From: Antedon mediterranea
Lineage: Eukaryota; Echinodermata; Crinoidea; Comatulida; Antedonidae
Reading direction: 5' to 3'
Length of the DNA: 64,000 bases
Assembly: GCF_964355755.1 (NCBI RefSeq)
Contig: NC_092670.1
Span: forward strand, 29,063,795 to 29,127,794
The translations under genes were made by a program, and so were the position numbers. Of the stretch, positions 47,817-61,034 are shown in pieces. Numbering within the stretch: the stretch's first letter is position 1; every line of letters begins with the position of its first letter. The notes below the pieces were generated by a model, which was not told the DNA's origin, did not search any database, and was given only the letters and a program-made list of their open reading frames with translations.

Positions 47817-49990
47817 AAAAGCCTACCCAAGAATACTAATAAAAGAACAAGTCCATGGGCTTCTTCTCGAGATTTTACGATATGTGTCAGTGTATTTAAT
47901 AATTTACTTTGACATCAATTTCATTTTGCCATGAAATTCTTTAGCTGTTGGCACTCATGGTTGATCTTAACTCTTTTCCTAAGTAACTTTTCTCTATTTT
48001 ATCTTCAACTTCATTTAACAACTTATCAATAATCCTTCTGCCTTTTCAAGTATTTAGTTTTAGCTGCAAGTTCCAGTCTTCTGACACTTATGACCAAATT
48101 GATGATCATAAAACGATGTTTTATCGTAGTTATGACATGTTATGTTACGATTAAATCAACGGAAGTAGGATTATGTTGTTGAAGATTTACTGTAGTATCA
48201 GTATGCATTTGCTAGTCAATGATTCTCAAGTGTTGTTAGCCAATAGATCTTGGTCTTATGATTGAATCATCAAGTCACACTCAAAATGCTCATGTTGTAA
48301 GTGTCTTGTGTGTGTCAACGACATACTTATGAAATACATATTTACATAATTATTTTAAACACATATGTTGTATGACGTCTGGAAATAAGATTTGTAATCA
48401 CACAGCTCAAAACCAGTATCAATTGGGGGTTTTATAATTATATATTTAAGATCGGTTGTTCTTTTTTTAAAGGACCCATTTCCATATTCACTTGCTAAGT
48501 ACAATGGTGTCCTAATGTTACTAAAGGTTATTTTAGTGTAGATAACTTTTGCCAAAAACTTTGTGTAACACAAATAGTTTAAATTAATGAATTTATTTTT
48601 ATGTATTTCCATTTTTTTATGTTTTTGTTTGGAGAAGTAACGACAACAAATTTAACTTAACTTAGGCGAATCCTGTATTGTGTATAGAGGGGGAGGCTGA
48701 ATTGGAACGCCACGTTTCGTCACAAAATATTGACTGGGGGCCTATTTTAAACACGAAACAGACAAGACAAAATAAATGAAAATGAAAATGAAATGAAAGA
48801 TCCTACAATTCCCATTAAATTTTTTACCATATTTACTTCTGTTTGTTAGATAATGACTTTTTCTATCAAATATTAAACTATAACAGAGATAATCTCTTAC
48901 ATAACAGATGTGCTATGCCAATCAATATCACTAGGTAGCTGGAGGAAACCGTTGCAACATCCAAATGTTGAATTTTGCTGCTAGTAAGGTATTTACCAGA
49001 CACATGAATGTACATTCAGTTAAATATGCAAGTCATCACAAATACAGGTGAACAATTTATTCTGAAACACAATGGATTATGCAAATAATATATACCTGCT
49101 CTAAATTAGCATCAAACTTAAAAATAACACATTACTTTTAGTGCTTTACCATAAAATACAAGTAAATGGATCTGCTATGATCTCAAATGGAAGAAGAGTC
49201 AGTCACTGATAATTTGTATGAAAGGTACATGAAAGTTAAATCATCTTTGAGGTCTATAGGCGGCTCAGTATTCTAGTCTACAAAGGTGGTATAAGTGTGT
49301 CTCCATTCAAAATCTGTGTGGCTAGCAGAAGGGTGACTTTAGCCTCTCGTTCCCCAACCACTGCTTTTGAGACAGGAAAATTTCAATGTCATGAAAGTGT
49401 CTTGGTGTTGCCGCAAGAAATCTCTCATCTCTTTTTATCCTTATGGGCCACAAATTAAAACTAGAAAGCCACTCCGAGAGTGCATACCTCCGCCTACTGT
49501 AAAATTATCCTACATAAGATTCCTCTGGGAAAAAATATATATATATTTGTGTGTGTCTTAATGCTGTTTGTGATTAGGCTAATTTCACTACAAGCATGTG
49601 TATGTGAGTTTGGCGTAATGGTTATGTAACAAGCCTTTCAATTAACAATAGTTTCAGTTGACTAACAATAGAATACCAACGCGAAAATCAGTGAATTTGA
49701 AAAGAAATCGGGTTTTTAAACTACTCGCATCAACAAACGTGCACATTACATCAAATTATGTTTTAAAATTACAACTCTTGCGTCTTGTACAAAAATGAAG
49801 TTTTTTGGACAAGTAGTCTTGCAATTTCAGTTTACTTGTTACTTTAAGACTGCTCGCCGGATTTTGACAAATTCTATCCTATCTTTTAACACTAGCAGGT
49901 CTGAAAAGTATACTAAAAAGTTAATTGTTAAATAAAAACCTGGCTGAATTAATAAATTAGTCTTCTTTAAATTTAGTATATGTTTGATAT
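47817..49990. other. Intergenic, nothing recognised
   Basis: No gene, RNA gene or repeat that I can name. Confidence 0.5.
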
Positions 49991-49994
49991 TTGG

Positions 49995-51112
49995 TCATCG
50001 TGAATATCCAAATAACTATGCTAGAATATTATTTTTAGATTTTTCTGCAGCGTTCAATACAATTCAGCCTCATTTACTTACAGATAAATGATTAAAGTTA
50101 GGAATAAATCCACGATTAAATCTCTGGATTTCTGATTTCCTAAATGAACGAACACAGATTGTTAAGTTTAGCCTAGGGGTAGCATATCTAAGCAGTTAAC
50201 TTGTAATACAGGTGCACCACAGGGATGCGTTCTCTCACCCTTACTTTTTTCATTATATTCTGATTTTTATAGTGATATTGACCCAAGTTACTTGCCTAGT
50301 TGGTTTAATTTCAAATAATAATACATCCCTGTTTAATGAATATGTTGGAACATTTTGTAGTCTGGTGTAAACAAAATTTTCTTGAACTAAATGCCAAAAA
50401 AACTAAAAAGGTTATTGTCGATTTTAGAAGGAAAAATAAAACTAATCATGTAAATATTGAAATCGATAATGAAATTGTTGAAATAGTAGAAAGTCATAAG
50501 TACTTGGGATTAATAATTGATAATAAACTAAATTGGGAGAGCAACACTAAAGAACTCTGTACCAAGGCTAATAAGAGAATGTACTTTATATACAAAATGA
50601 AACGGTTTAATGTTAGTTCTCATCTCATTCATATGTTTTATTCCTCTGTTGTTCAATCAATCATTTCTTATTGTATTATTGTTTGGTTTTCTCATATCAA
50701 TGTAAACAGTAAAAGTCAAATTCAGAGATTAGTAAACAAGGCCAGCAGAGTTATCGGTGTAGAAGTGAAATCTTTAGATGAAATGTTTAATATATTCATA
50801 CTTAAGAAATTTGACACAATTATGCAAGACCCATCACACCCATTACATTCAGACATCATTATAAGTAGATCAGGAAGGGTTAGACTGATACAGGAAAAAA
50901 TATCCACAAACCGTTTCAGATTTTCACCAATGTACATAGCATGCAATTTATTTAACAAAAACTTTTCAAGATAGTCACTTGTATCATTCGTATTTATTTA
51001 TATAGTTATCACATCGTATTATTTATTTTACTCAGGTACAAAACATATCTTGAAATTGTTAACAATTTTGACAATAAAGTTATCTTGTATCTTGTATCTC
51101 TTGTATATGTGT
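49995..51112 (+). pseudogene. LINE reverse-transcriptase fragment (decayed)
   Basis: The 5' part (about 50020-50290) reads, with frame breaks, LFLDFSAAFNTIQPHLL and APQGCVLSPLLFS, which are RT motifs of non-LTR elements. An intact frame 50336-50974 follows: WCKQNFLELNAKKTKKVIVD then HKYLGLIIDNKLNWE and a thumb/C-terminal region. The 3' tail consists of ATCTTGTATCTTGTATCT repeats (51081-51108), common in CR1/Rex1-like lines. The YADD-containing stretch is lost or scrambled, so it is dead. Confidence 0.8.
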
Positions 51113-54100
51113 TCGCCACAGTGCTTTTTAACCAATCTTTATGCTAACTATACTGCCATCATTGCTAAATGCTTTTAACACTGTATGAGTGGAATTTGAT
51201 AAATTAGATTAAAACCTAAACTAATCTTGTTACTGATTAAAATGGTTTAAACTAATTACTTTTAATAGTCAATTGAATTTAGCATATGAACTACCATTAG
51301 TATCTCACTTTTGTAAAGTAAATCACACTAACATTAAACAATTACCAAAGCACATAAGCCATAACCAGCCAACCAACGGTAACACTATATTAATTTAATT
51401 ATTATACCTTCTTTTCTTGATATTTTAAATGCTACTACACAATTACAAAATTAAAGTTCAACCAAAGCAAAACTTATTCCATATTTTTATGTCAAAATAT
51501 ATAATGTTTATTTCTTATTTTAAATACCATGAAGGAAACGTCTAAGATAGTCATTTTGGATTATAAAATTTCCATCTGAAATCTGATATACACTGCAGCC
51601 ATTATAGAATATAGAGTACAGATAGATCTGAACATTATATTAGACAAATATGATAGCAAATATTCTACAGTTAGGAGGTCTTGATTTAATAAGTAATTTC
51701 ATGATTAATGTTGATTTTTGTTGTAGTATTAAAAAGAAATTAAATATAATGCAGTTATCAAACTATATAAATAATTTTTTTGTAGCAGTGAATGAAAGAA
51801 ACTGTTAATTACAATTAATATTTTAATACATTTTTTAATTCTTAATTTATTGTCAGTATTTGCTCATTTACTGGACAAAATCATTTTTGTCTTTATTCTT
51901 ATTTTATTGTTAGGCATTGACTTCTTATGGACATGAAAATATGATTCTCACACTTAAGGGATTTTGTATGTGCATTATAGTTATGAATGATTCATTAACA
52001 GTAACAGTTATGAATAATTCATTAACAGTTATGAATAATTCATTAACAGTTATATCTCAATCAACTATTCAGTGTATTTAACAATGCCTTGAGGATGCCT
52101 ATTAAATGAGACTTGATTTTGTAATTAATTAAATTTATCCTTTAATCTTTCAATATAATATTTCCTGCTACTCTCAAATGCCTTTCATATTTTGGTTGAT
52201 AAGGAATTTGTCAAAGCTATTTTTCAGTTCATATAAATCAATATCATTGTCATCTAAGAATAGCGTCCATTAGAGATATCAATTAATCGTTTCCTCAATT
52301 GATCTGTCTAATATTAAACCCTTTCCTTCATTCTATCCTCGTTTTACAATTATCTTCATTTTAAGTGAATGCTGTATTATTTATTGATGAGATGTATAGT
52401 TGCTTATTTAATCTTACATCTATATGACACGATATGTCCCATGATTTATTTTGTTGCATAAAATTTGCTACCTTTAATTGAACAGTTCAATTGATAGTAT
52501 TACCTATATCTAGTACCGGTACTGTATTAGATCATTTCTGTTCCATTCCATTTCTTTTCTCCAGTTAACTGAAGAAAAATCATTAAATATGGATCATAAT
52601 ATCATGCATTCACTTTTCCTACTGTATATAAAATTTGTACTTTCTGAATACAAATTGGATTTATCTAACTGTCAGAAAATTAATATGGCTTGGCTTTATT
52701 ATGTGATTTCTAACTATTTTACCTTATTATAAATCAGTCATTTTCAAAATATATGTTGTATATGCACACTACCACCACATTTTAAAAGACAAACTTTTTA
52801 CACACAATGCTGGATGCACCCCTGTACAGCATGTGTTGTGTATTAGGTACAATATCACAAATTGAGTGTCCTACAGTAGTGTTTATGTGGCGTAAAACTA
52901 TTCCAAAAATATGCCTATGATTGGTAATGGAATACTTCCTATAAATGGCACGCATGGCCATCACCCCACATTTGTTGGTGGAGAGCAGTGCTGACCAAAG
53001 TGTCTAATAGGGCTCTTAAGTTTTACAGACTTTCTGTAAATATTTCAAAATATAAATGATATTTTAAATTTTCAAATAGAGAGAAGGAACAATGGCCATC
53101 ATTCAGATCATAATTATAAATTATTACAACTCTAACAGAAAGATTTTCACACACTCAATTAAAAAAAATTGTTAATATTTAAAGTTTAAAATTGGTTTGA
53201 AGATAAACAAAATAAAGATTCGCATGTACTGTATTTTAAATACATGAATATGTTTAATAACTTTTCTCCACACTGATTTTAAAGACAAAATTCATAGTTA
53301 CGTCATACATCACCAGTTAATCCTCTGTTATTACATTGCTTCCTGGTTCTTTTCCCTCTTGTTTAATTCATTTTCTAAATTGTTTGCATTGCAAATCTTT
53401 CTCATTTCCTCACTAATCCCTTCTAATCTTCTAACGCATACATAAATGTGTTTATAGGCTAATTTTAAACTCTAGAATTGATTTCAAACATCAACACATG
53501 TAATTTTGCATTCCAGTTAGGCCTGTTTGTTTGTTCAGAAAGCCCAAAAATGAAATATTCTTTATTTAATTTTTTCTGAGAGAAAAATGTATGTCATTTG
53601 AGAATTTAGAGATAAGACCAAGTAAATCATATTGAAAATACTGAAAACATTGTGCAGCGATGAGTGCTATAAAAAGTCTAAGCATGCACAGCCTAGGGTA
53701 AGGCTTTAGGCTTCATTATGAGAGGTTATTGATGCTGAGTGTGGTTGATTTCTTGGTAATTTTCAGCAGCTTTTCTGAGCTACGCATTCAGTTTTTTGGC
53801 CTAACTACTTTATGTATTGTATTTCATGAACTATAGGTTCATATGCTAGTTGTGTGTTTTCATTTAGAGTTCTAACCAGGGAGATGTAAAATAACTGGGA
53901 GCTGATTTGTTATATATTTTATATAATTACAGTATTATAATTTGTAAAACAAATACAGTATTAGTCCTATGCCAATCGTCAAGACAGCTGAAATTCCAAC
54001 TTTAATACGCAACGGTTTTTTAAATATTGTGTATATGTAAATCAATTGTGTTGCGTAGCACGTGTGTAAATTATATATAGATTATACTGTCAAATTATAA

Positions 54101-54190
54101 AAACAGTGCTTATATTCAGAACATGATCTTATAATCTCGTCGAGCATAGCTCATTGGCAAAAGTTCTGTAATTTTTAGTTGTATGGAAAA
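51113..54190. other. Intergenic, mostly featureless
   Basis: AT-rich. It contains a small ~23-bp direct repeat (GTTATGAATAATTCATTAACA, three units, about 51980-52050). No gene found. Confidence 0.5.
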
Positions 54191-54192
54191 AT

Positions 54193-54263
54193 GTCTCTTG
54201 CGGTATTCGAACCTGCGACCTCTTGCTTACAGAGCGAGTATCGTACCACTAGACCACAGAGCC
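54193..54263 (-). tRNA. tRNA-like sequence (pseudogene or SINE head)
   Basis: On the minus strand, GGCTCTGTGGTCTAGTGGTA is a good acceptor/A-box start and AGGTTCGAATAC a good B box. The acceptor, anticodon (CTCGC/GCAAG) and T stems each contain mismatches. The loop TCTGTAA would give anticodon UGU (Thr), but position 33 is C. Likely a tRNA pseudogene or SINE head. Confidence 0.5.
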
Positions 54264-54339
54264 ATATATGGTATTCTGACTAGTTAAGCCTCCACTGATT
54301 GTGAGGGAGTTTGTTGTATGAGAAAATGTATCTACCATA

Positions 54340-54648
54340 GGCATCTGTCAAGGCATCTATCATATGGCCTACCATAGGCATCTGTCATATGCCCTACCAC
54401 ATGCATCTGTCATATGCTCTACCATAGGCATCTGTCATATGCCCAGCTACCAAAGGCATCTATCATAATCATATGCCCTACCACAGGCATCTGTCATATG
54501 CCCTACCATAGGCATCTGCAATATGCCGTACAATAGGCATCTGCAATATGCCCTACAATAGGCATCTGTCATATGCCCTACCACAGGCTTCTGTCATATG
54601 CCCTACCATAGGCATCTGCCATTTGCCCTACCATAAGCATCTATGGTA
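54340..54648 (+). repeat. 24-bp minisatellite, forward array
   Basis: Unit CATCTGTCATATGCCCTACC + ATAGG or ACAGG, about 12 copies with some shortened units. A related array in reverse orientation lies at 58705-58945. Confidence 0.9.
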
Positions 54649-54659
54649 ATTATGTATAG

Positions 54660-56170
54660 AAGAAAATAGTTTCTAACTTTTTATGTACAATAAATATCAT
54701 ATTCAACAAATGTATTTTTTTCTTTTTAAACAGTTTATTTTCCATCAATATTATATTTATATATTCTGTTCTAAATTCCATGCGGAATTAGGGCTTAGAA
54801 ATTATCACATATATCATGGATTGCTAAAATATATAATGGTGTCAAATTCACACACTCTTAATGGAAATTAGGTGATATAATGCATGTTTGATATTGTAAT
54901 AGCAAAATGGATTTATTTAGTGTTTAATATGTGTTTGAAATATAATGCAATTTGTACAATATACTTTTGATGAATATCTGATTGTAGAATAGTAATTATG
55001 GTATGCGCTTTACTGGGCCAAGATTATGAACCTTCATAAAAATGATTTCAGTTTCATCATCATAATTTATTTTATTTAAAAAAATTAAGTTTTAGATTTT
55101 ACAGAGACAGGTTTGGAAATTGTGATTTATTCATTTTTACCACAACATAACATAAAAAAGTAATAGGCCTACTTTTTTATATGCGAGTGATGTATATTGT
55201 AGTAATCATAACTTAAATACGGTAATGAAATATTTTGTAGATTTTATTGTTTTTTATTACTAAATTAACAAATCTTAAAAATGTATTGTCCCATAAAAAC
55301 CTGAAAATAAAGATTAATAAAATCAGACTTTGAATAGGCCATTCAGTTTTAATAAAGTTATTCATTTCTGTAGAAAAAAAAATCAACCAAAATAATCATT
55401 TCTCTTATAAAAAGAAAATATTAAAAACCATTGCTTTAAATTACATTTTTTCAGGAAAATCATTTTTTTTCCGATCCCGTTTTTGGTCAAAGTGAAAAAC
55501 TATTATGTGACATTAAAATTACATATTCAACCAAAAAATGTAAACAAAAAATGTTTTTAGGGGGACAATATATCTTTAAATGTTCTAAAAAAATGCATGA
55601 AAATAAATAATGACACCCCATTTATGTCTTGGCTCGCTCTTATATCCAAACCTTCAATATCTTACTGCATTTATTCATCATGGATGAATATTCACTACAT
55701 AAAATAATTTATTACAAAAAAAACCTATCTTTGTGATTGGTTTTTATTTAACAGCCCAATTTAAAAACTTAACTCGGTTTAATGTTAAATCTAACTGGAC
55801 TTATTCACTGAGGCTGCTAGTTATTTATTATGATTAATGTGAGTATATAATACTTCTTGAAACATGATTTGTAAACCCTAACTGTCTGCATATTTCTCAG
55901 TGCTTTGATGTATAGCTATGAAACATGTTATCAATATTACAAACTTGAAATTATCAAAAACATCAGAAATAGCTATAAAATGCAAATTAAAAGTGACTTG
56001 CCATTTCAAATATTTTGCATCAAATAAAAAAATGTTTTTGTGCAATATTTTAGCAGTATTATGCAGAATACTGTAGTTAATATACAGGTAATAATTGTTG
56101 CAAAAAAAAAGAATATACAGTATTAATTGTATTTTTTTGTATTAATTATAATTATTTTTTACAATAGATA
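54660..56170. other. Intergenic, nothing recognised
   Basis: Very AT-rich (poly-A and poly-T stretches around 55380-55600). No feature was identified. Confidence 0.5.
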
Positions 56171-56174
56171 TAAT

Positions 56175-58140
56175 ATAATTGGTATTTATTTTGTTAATGA
56201 TAACTATGATATTTAAGTTGTTGGTTATTATGATAATGATATTGTTGATGACTATAGTATTGATGTTGTTGATAAATATGGTAGTGATGACTATGGTATT
56301 GATGTTGTTGATAAATATGGTATTGATGACTATGATAATGATGTTGTTGATGACTATAGTATTAATGTTGTTGATAAATATGGTATTGATGACTATGGTA
56401 TTGATGATGTTGATGACTATAGTATTGATGTTGTTGATAAATATGGTATTGATGACTATGGTATTGAGGATCTTGATGACTATAGTATTGATGTTGTTGA
56501 TAAATATGGTATTGATGACTATGGTATTGATGATGTTGATGACTATGGTATTGATGATGTTGATGACTATGGTATTGATGTTGTTGATAAATATGGTATT
56601 GATGACTATGGTATTGATGATGTTGATGACTATGGTATTGATGATGTTGATGACTATGGTATTGATGTTGTTGATGACTATGGTATTAATGTTGTTGATG
56701 ACTATGGTATAGATGAATATTGTATTGATGATATGATGACTATGGTATTGATGATGCTGATGAATATGGTATTGATGAATATGGTATTGATGTTGTTGAT
56801 GACTAGTTGATGACTATGGTATTGATGATGCTGATGAATATGGTATTGATGATGTTGAAGACTATGGTATTGATGATGTTGATGAATATGGTATTGATGA
56901 TGTTGATGAATATGGTATTGATGCTGATGAAGATGATATTGTTGATGTTGATGAATATGGTACTGGTGTTGTTGATGAATATGGTATTGATGATGTTGAA
57001 GACTATGATATTGATGTTGTTGATGACTATGGTATTGATGTTGTTGATGATTATGGTATTGATGATGTTGATGATTATGGTATTGATGTTATTGATGACT
57101 ATGGTATTGATGTTGATGACTATGGTATTGATGTTGATAAATATGGTATTGATGAATATGGTATTGATGATGTTGATGACTATGGTATTGATGTTGTTGA
57201 TGACTGTATTGATGATGCTGATGTATATGGTATTGATGATGTTGAAGACTATGGTATTGATGATGTTGATGAATATGGTATTGATGATGTTGATGACTAT
57301 GGTATTGATGTTGTTGATGACTATGGTATTAATGTTGTTGATGACTATGGTATAGATGAATATTGTATTGATGATATGATGACTATGGTATTGATGATGC
57401 TGATGAATATGGTATTGATGATGCTGATTACGATGATATTGATGATGTTGATGAATATGTTACTGGTGTTGTTGATGACTATGGTATTGATGATGCTGAT
57501 GAATATGGTATTGATGAATATGGTATTGATGTTGTTGATGACTAGTTGATGACTATGGTATTGATGATGCTGATGAATATGGTATTGATGATGTTGAAGA
57601 CTATGGTATTGATGATGTTGATGAATATGGTATTGATGATGTTGATGAATATGGTATTGATGCTGATGAAGATGATATTGTTGATGTTGATGAATATGGT
57701 ACTGGTGTTGTTGATGAATATGGTATTGATGATGTTGAAGACTATGGTATTGATGTTGTTGATGACTATGGTATTGATGTTGTTGATGATTATGGTATTG
57801 ATGATGTTGATGATTATGGTATTGATGTTATTGATGACTATGGTATTGATGTTGATGACTATGGTATTGATGTTGATAAATATGGTATTGATGAATATGG
57901 TATTGATGATGTTGATGACTATGGTATTGATGTTGTTGATGACTGTATTGATGATGCTGATGTATATGGTATTGATGATGTTGAAGACTATGGTATTGAT
58001 GATGTTGATGAATATGGTATTGATGATGTTGATGACTATGGTATTGATGTTGTTGATGACTATGGTATTGATGTTGTTGATGATTATGGTATTGATTAAA
58101 ATGGTATTGATGATGTTGATGACTATGGTATTGATGTTGC
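56175..58140 (+). repeat. GAT-rich minisatellite with 739-bp higher-order duplication
   Basis: Built from GATGACTATGGTATTGATGT-type words in 18-, 24- and 30-bp units. The segment starting TTGATGACTATGG at 56807 repeats almost unchanged from 57546 (739 bp on), including a shared local deletion pattern. Open frames on both strands follow from units divisible by three and are not evidence of coding. Confidence 0.95.
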
Positions 58141-58700
58141 TGTAAAAGATGTATGTATGATTCTTTTTGAAGCAATGTTAATTTAGTAAGATTTGATTGA
58201 AAAGTATTACCCCAGACTACATTACAATATAAAAAATAAGGAAGAACAAGAGAATTTTATAAGATGCGAAGGATATTTACAGGAACTAAACGTTTAATCC
58301 TGTTGATTACTCCTATACTTTTCGATATTTTAGTCACCAATTTGTTGATATGGTATTTCCAAGTTAACTGCTCATCAAAGAAAACAACGAGAAATTTTAT
58401 TCTACTCTTTGAATGTCATCATTGTTAAGTACAATTTTAAAATTATCTACTTCATCAACCTTTTTTTTCTTATTACTAAATAGAATATAATTACATTTCT
58501 TTAAATTTAATGATACTAGTAATCTATTAGCCTTAAACCATTCACAAATATAATGTAATTGATGTCATCATTACTGTAAAATATATTTGTATCATTGGCA
58601 TATAATATAAATAAAAAAAGATGAGATGTTTTAAAAATGTCATTAACATATAAAATAAATAATAATGCTCCACTCCTATAATTTTCAGATTCGACAGCAA
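58141..58700 (-). pseudogene. LINE reverse-transcriptase fragment, minus strand (decayed)
   Basis: Reading the minus strand gives, with stops, LFILYVNDIF, then GVFFDEQLTWKYHINKLVTK, ISKSIGVINRIKRLVPVNIL and PYFLYCNVVWGNTFQSNLTK. This is the palm/thumb part of a non-LTR reverse transcriptase. The catalytic FADD/YADD box appears as YAND-like. The GAT-rich array begins exactly where the RT sequence stops. Confidence 0.7.
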
Positions 58701-58704
58701 AGAT

Positions 58705-58945
58705 TCCTATGGTAGGGCATATATCAGATGCCTATGGCAGGCCTTTGGCAGCTGCCTGTGATAGGGCCTATGGTAGATGCCTAAGGTACGTCGGCCTTTG
58801 TCAAATTGTCAGATGCCTATGGCAGGCACTTGGCAGCTGCCTGTGGTAGAGCCTATGGTGGCCTATGGTACATGGTAGAGCCTTGCATGTGGTACTAGGC
58901 CTATGGTAGATGCCTATGGTAGCGCATGACAGATGCCTAAATGCA
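58705..58945 (-). repeat. 24-bp minisatellite relative, reverse array
   Basis: Words GGCATATATCAGATGCC, TATGGTAGATGCCTA and TATGGCAGGC are the reverse complement of the 54340-54648 unit, with more divergence. Confidence 0.75.
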
Positions 58946-59077
58946 TTTGTATTTATCAAGCAGAGGGTCACATTTTGAATCTTGATTGACAGCCAACTTT
59001 TTTATCTTTAAATTGCTAATTGTTTCAGATTGATTTTCTGTTAAATGCAACTTATATAAATTTACCTGCAGTGTTAC

Positions 59078-59645
59078 AATGTAGAAAACGCCAGCTAATG
59101 TCGAAACAACCGTTAATGTAGAACAACCGCTTATGTAGTAAAACCTCCAGCTTATGTAGAAACACCAACAGCTTATGTAGTAAATAAAAATCAACACCAG
59201 CTAATGTAGAAACAGTCAACAGCTTATGTAGTAGTTACTCTCGCCAGCTAATGTAGAAAATGTTATATATTTTACAAAAATGTCTCATTCATGTGCAAAT
59301 GCATCGATCTTTACTTAGCTATCAGTCTTTCCACCTCTCGTAAGCAACAAACTTTCTAAAACGACCACACATAGCAAGCAACCATCTCTGTTAAGGGACC
59401 GCTTCTCATAATCGACCACCTCTCGTAAGGGATCACCTCCTCTCATAAGGAACCACTTCTCATAATCGACCACCTCTCCTAAGCGACAACCTATCTTAAG
59501 GACCACACCTCTTGTAAGTGACAACCTCTTTTAAGGGACCACGACTTCTTTCTCTCTATTAAAGGAAGCTGGAGGTTTTACTACATTAGTGGTGGATTGT
59601 TTTACATTAACGGTTGTTTCAACATTAGCTGGCGTTTTCTACAAG
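59078..59645. mobile_element. Inverted-repeat element built of short tandem arrays
   Basis: The left arm (GTAGAAAACGCCAGCTAATG at 59081, to CCTCCAGC at ~59153) pairs with the right arm (GCTGGAGGTTTTAC at ~59569, to CTGGCGTTTTCTAC at ~59632). Between them are AGCTTATGTAGTAAA-like units (59155-59260) and GACCACCTCTCGTAAG-like units of about 16-18 bp (59333-59545). No protein. Confidence 0.7.
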
Positions 59646-59929
59646 CGGTTGTAACATGCAGCTCATTTATAAAGTTGGATTTTATTAGGCCATCGTATAT
59701 AGAATTATATAGGTTGATATACCGTACCACTAGACTTTAGTATTCTTTGCAATGTGTATCATTTTTTATATTATATAATTTGATGCACCAACACTGAAAG
59801 TGAATCCGATTAATCATTATTTTGAATATTATAAGAAATATTACATATTTACATGTCTTCTTCTTCAAATTTAGTATCCCCCATTGGTGAAATTGAGTAA
59901 GGTATTTGTTGCTCCATAGGCCTACTGAT

Positions 59930-61024
59930 GGGTGTCACGAAACCTAAGACCACGAAAGCTAAGACCCCCTAAGACCTAAGATCACGAAAGCTAAGACCCA
60001 AGACCTAAGATTACAAATTCTAAGATATACTACAGCTTAAAAACAATACTTGTTTATCCATACATAATTTTAAACACAGTAGGTTTCATTTATTACCATA
60101 AATATAATTTAATACTACCGCAAAACATAGATAAACTCACATTATTTTCGCCCGTTGAGTAAATGTATATTTTTTCTTTACAACAAACAAACTTGACGGG
60201 TTGTTTGTTGGTATATATTTACTCCAATGTGTTGGTTCAGAGGATGTTTTTCTTGCGCACCTGCCTTTCTTGTATTTTGACTCCAAATTTGTTGACTAAC
60301 TTTATCCTGAATACCACACTTTAAAATTAGGACTTATAAGTACTTTCAGAAGGAGAAACACATAATAACAAATAAATAAATCCTTTAAATTTATGATTTT
60401 ACAGACGTTTCTTTGTATACTGTAATGTAACTCCGCTCCCCATGCTCAATGTTTTTGTTTCTATGGAGCGCCAAAAGAGCAACAATAATAGTACAAGTAT
60501 AAAAACAGAAAGAAAACGAAACAAAAAAACTTATCATGATTTTTAAGTTAAAATTTATTTGCCAGTATTTATTTCTTCGTACTTGCATGATTATACTATT
60601 ATCATTACAATTTTAATTTTACATTGTTCCATCCACACTGTAGATGGACTCCAACAGAGTTTTCAGCCCTCTATATAATTTTTGCTCTTTGGACGTTCCA
60701 TAGAAACAAAAACGTTGAGCATGGGGAGCTCGAGGAGTTACATTACAGTATACTGCTACTAGTGTACTGTAGGCTAGTCATTTTGTGTGCGAGAAAAACG
60801 TCTGTAAAATCATCAATTTAAAAATGTATTTGTTACTTTTTATGTGATTCTTTTTCATGAAAGTGCCAATTCTAAGGTGTGGTATTCAGAATAAATGTTG
60901 GGAGTTAAAATACAAGGCAGGTGCGAAAGATAAATATTTGTAATCTTAGGTCTTGGGTCTTAGCTTTCGTGATCTTAGGTCTTAGGGGATCTTAGCTTTC
61001 GTGGTCTTAGGTTTCGTGACACCC
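59930..61024. mobile_element. Foldback / Mutator-like TIR element (1095 bp) with 10-bp target duplication
   Basis: Starts GGGTGTCACGAAACCTAAGA and ends with the exact complement. GCCTACTGAT flanks it on both sides (59920-59929 and 61025-61034). Inverted similarity continues inward: GCTCCCCATGCTCAA with GTTTTTGTTTCTATGG at 60430-60465 pairs with 60690-60735, so most of the element is one long palindrome. A 9-11-bp duplication suggests the Mutator superfamily. No transposase. Confidence 0.85.
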
Positions 61025-61034
61025 GCCTACTGAT

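Noticed and set aside
56179-58145. Long frames rich in M/V/L (+ strand) or H/Q/Y (minus strand)
   Set aside because: Produced by GAT/GTT-rich units divisible by three. Both strands are open at once, which is a repeat artefact.
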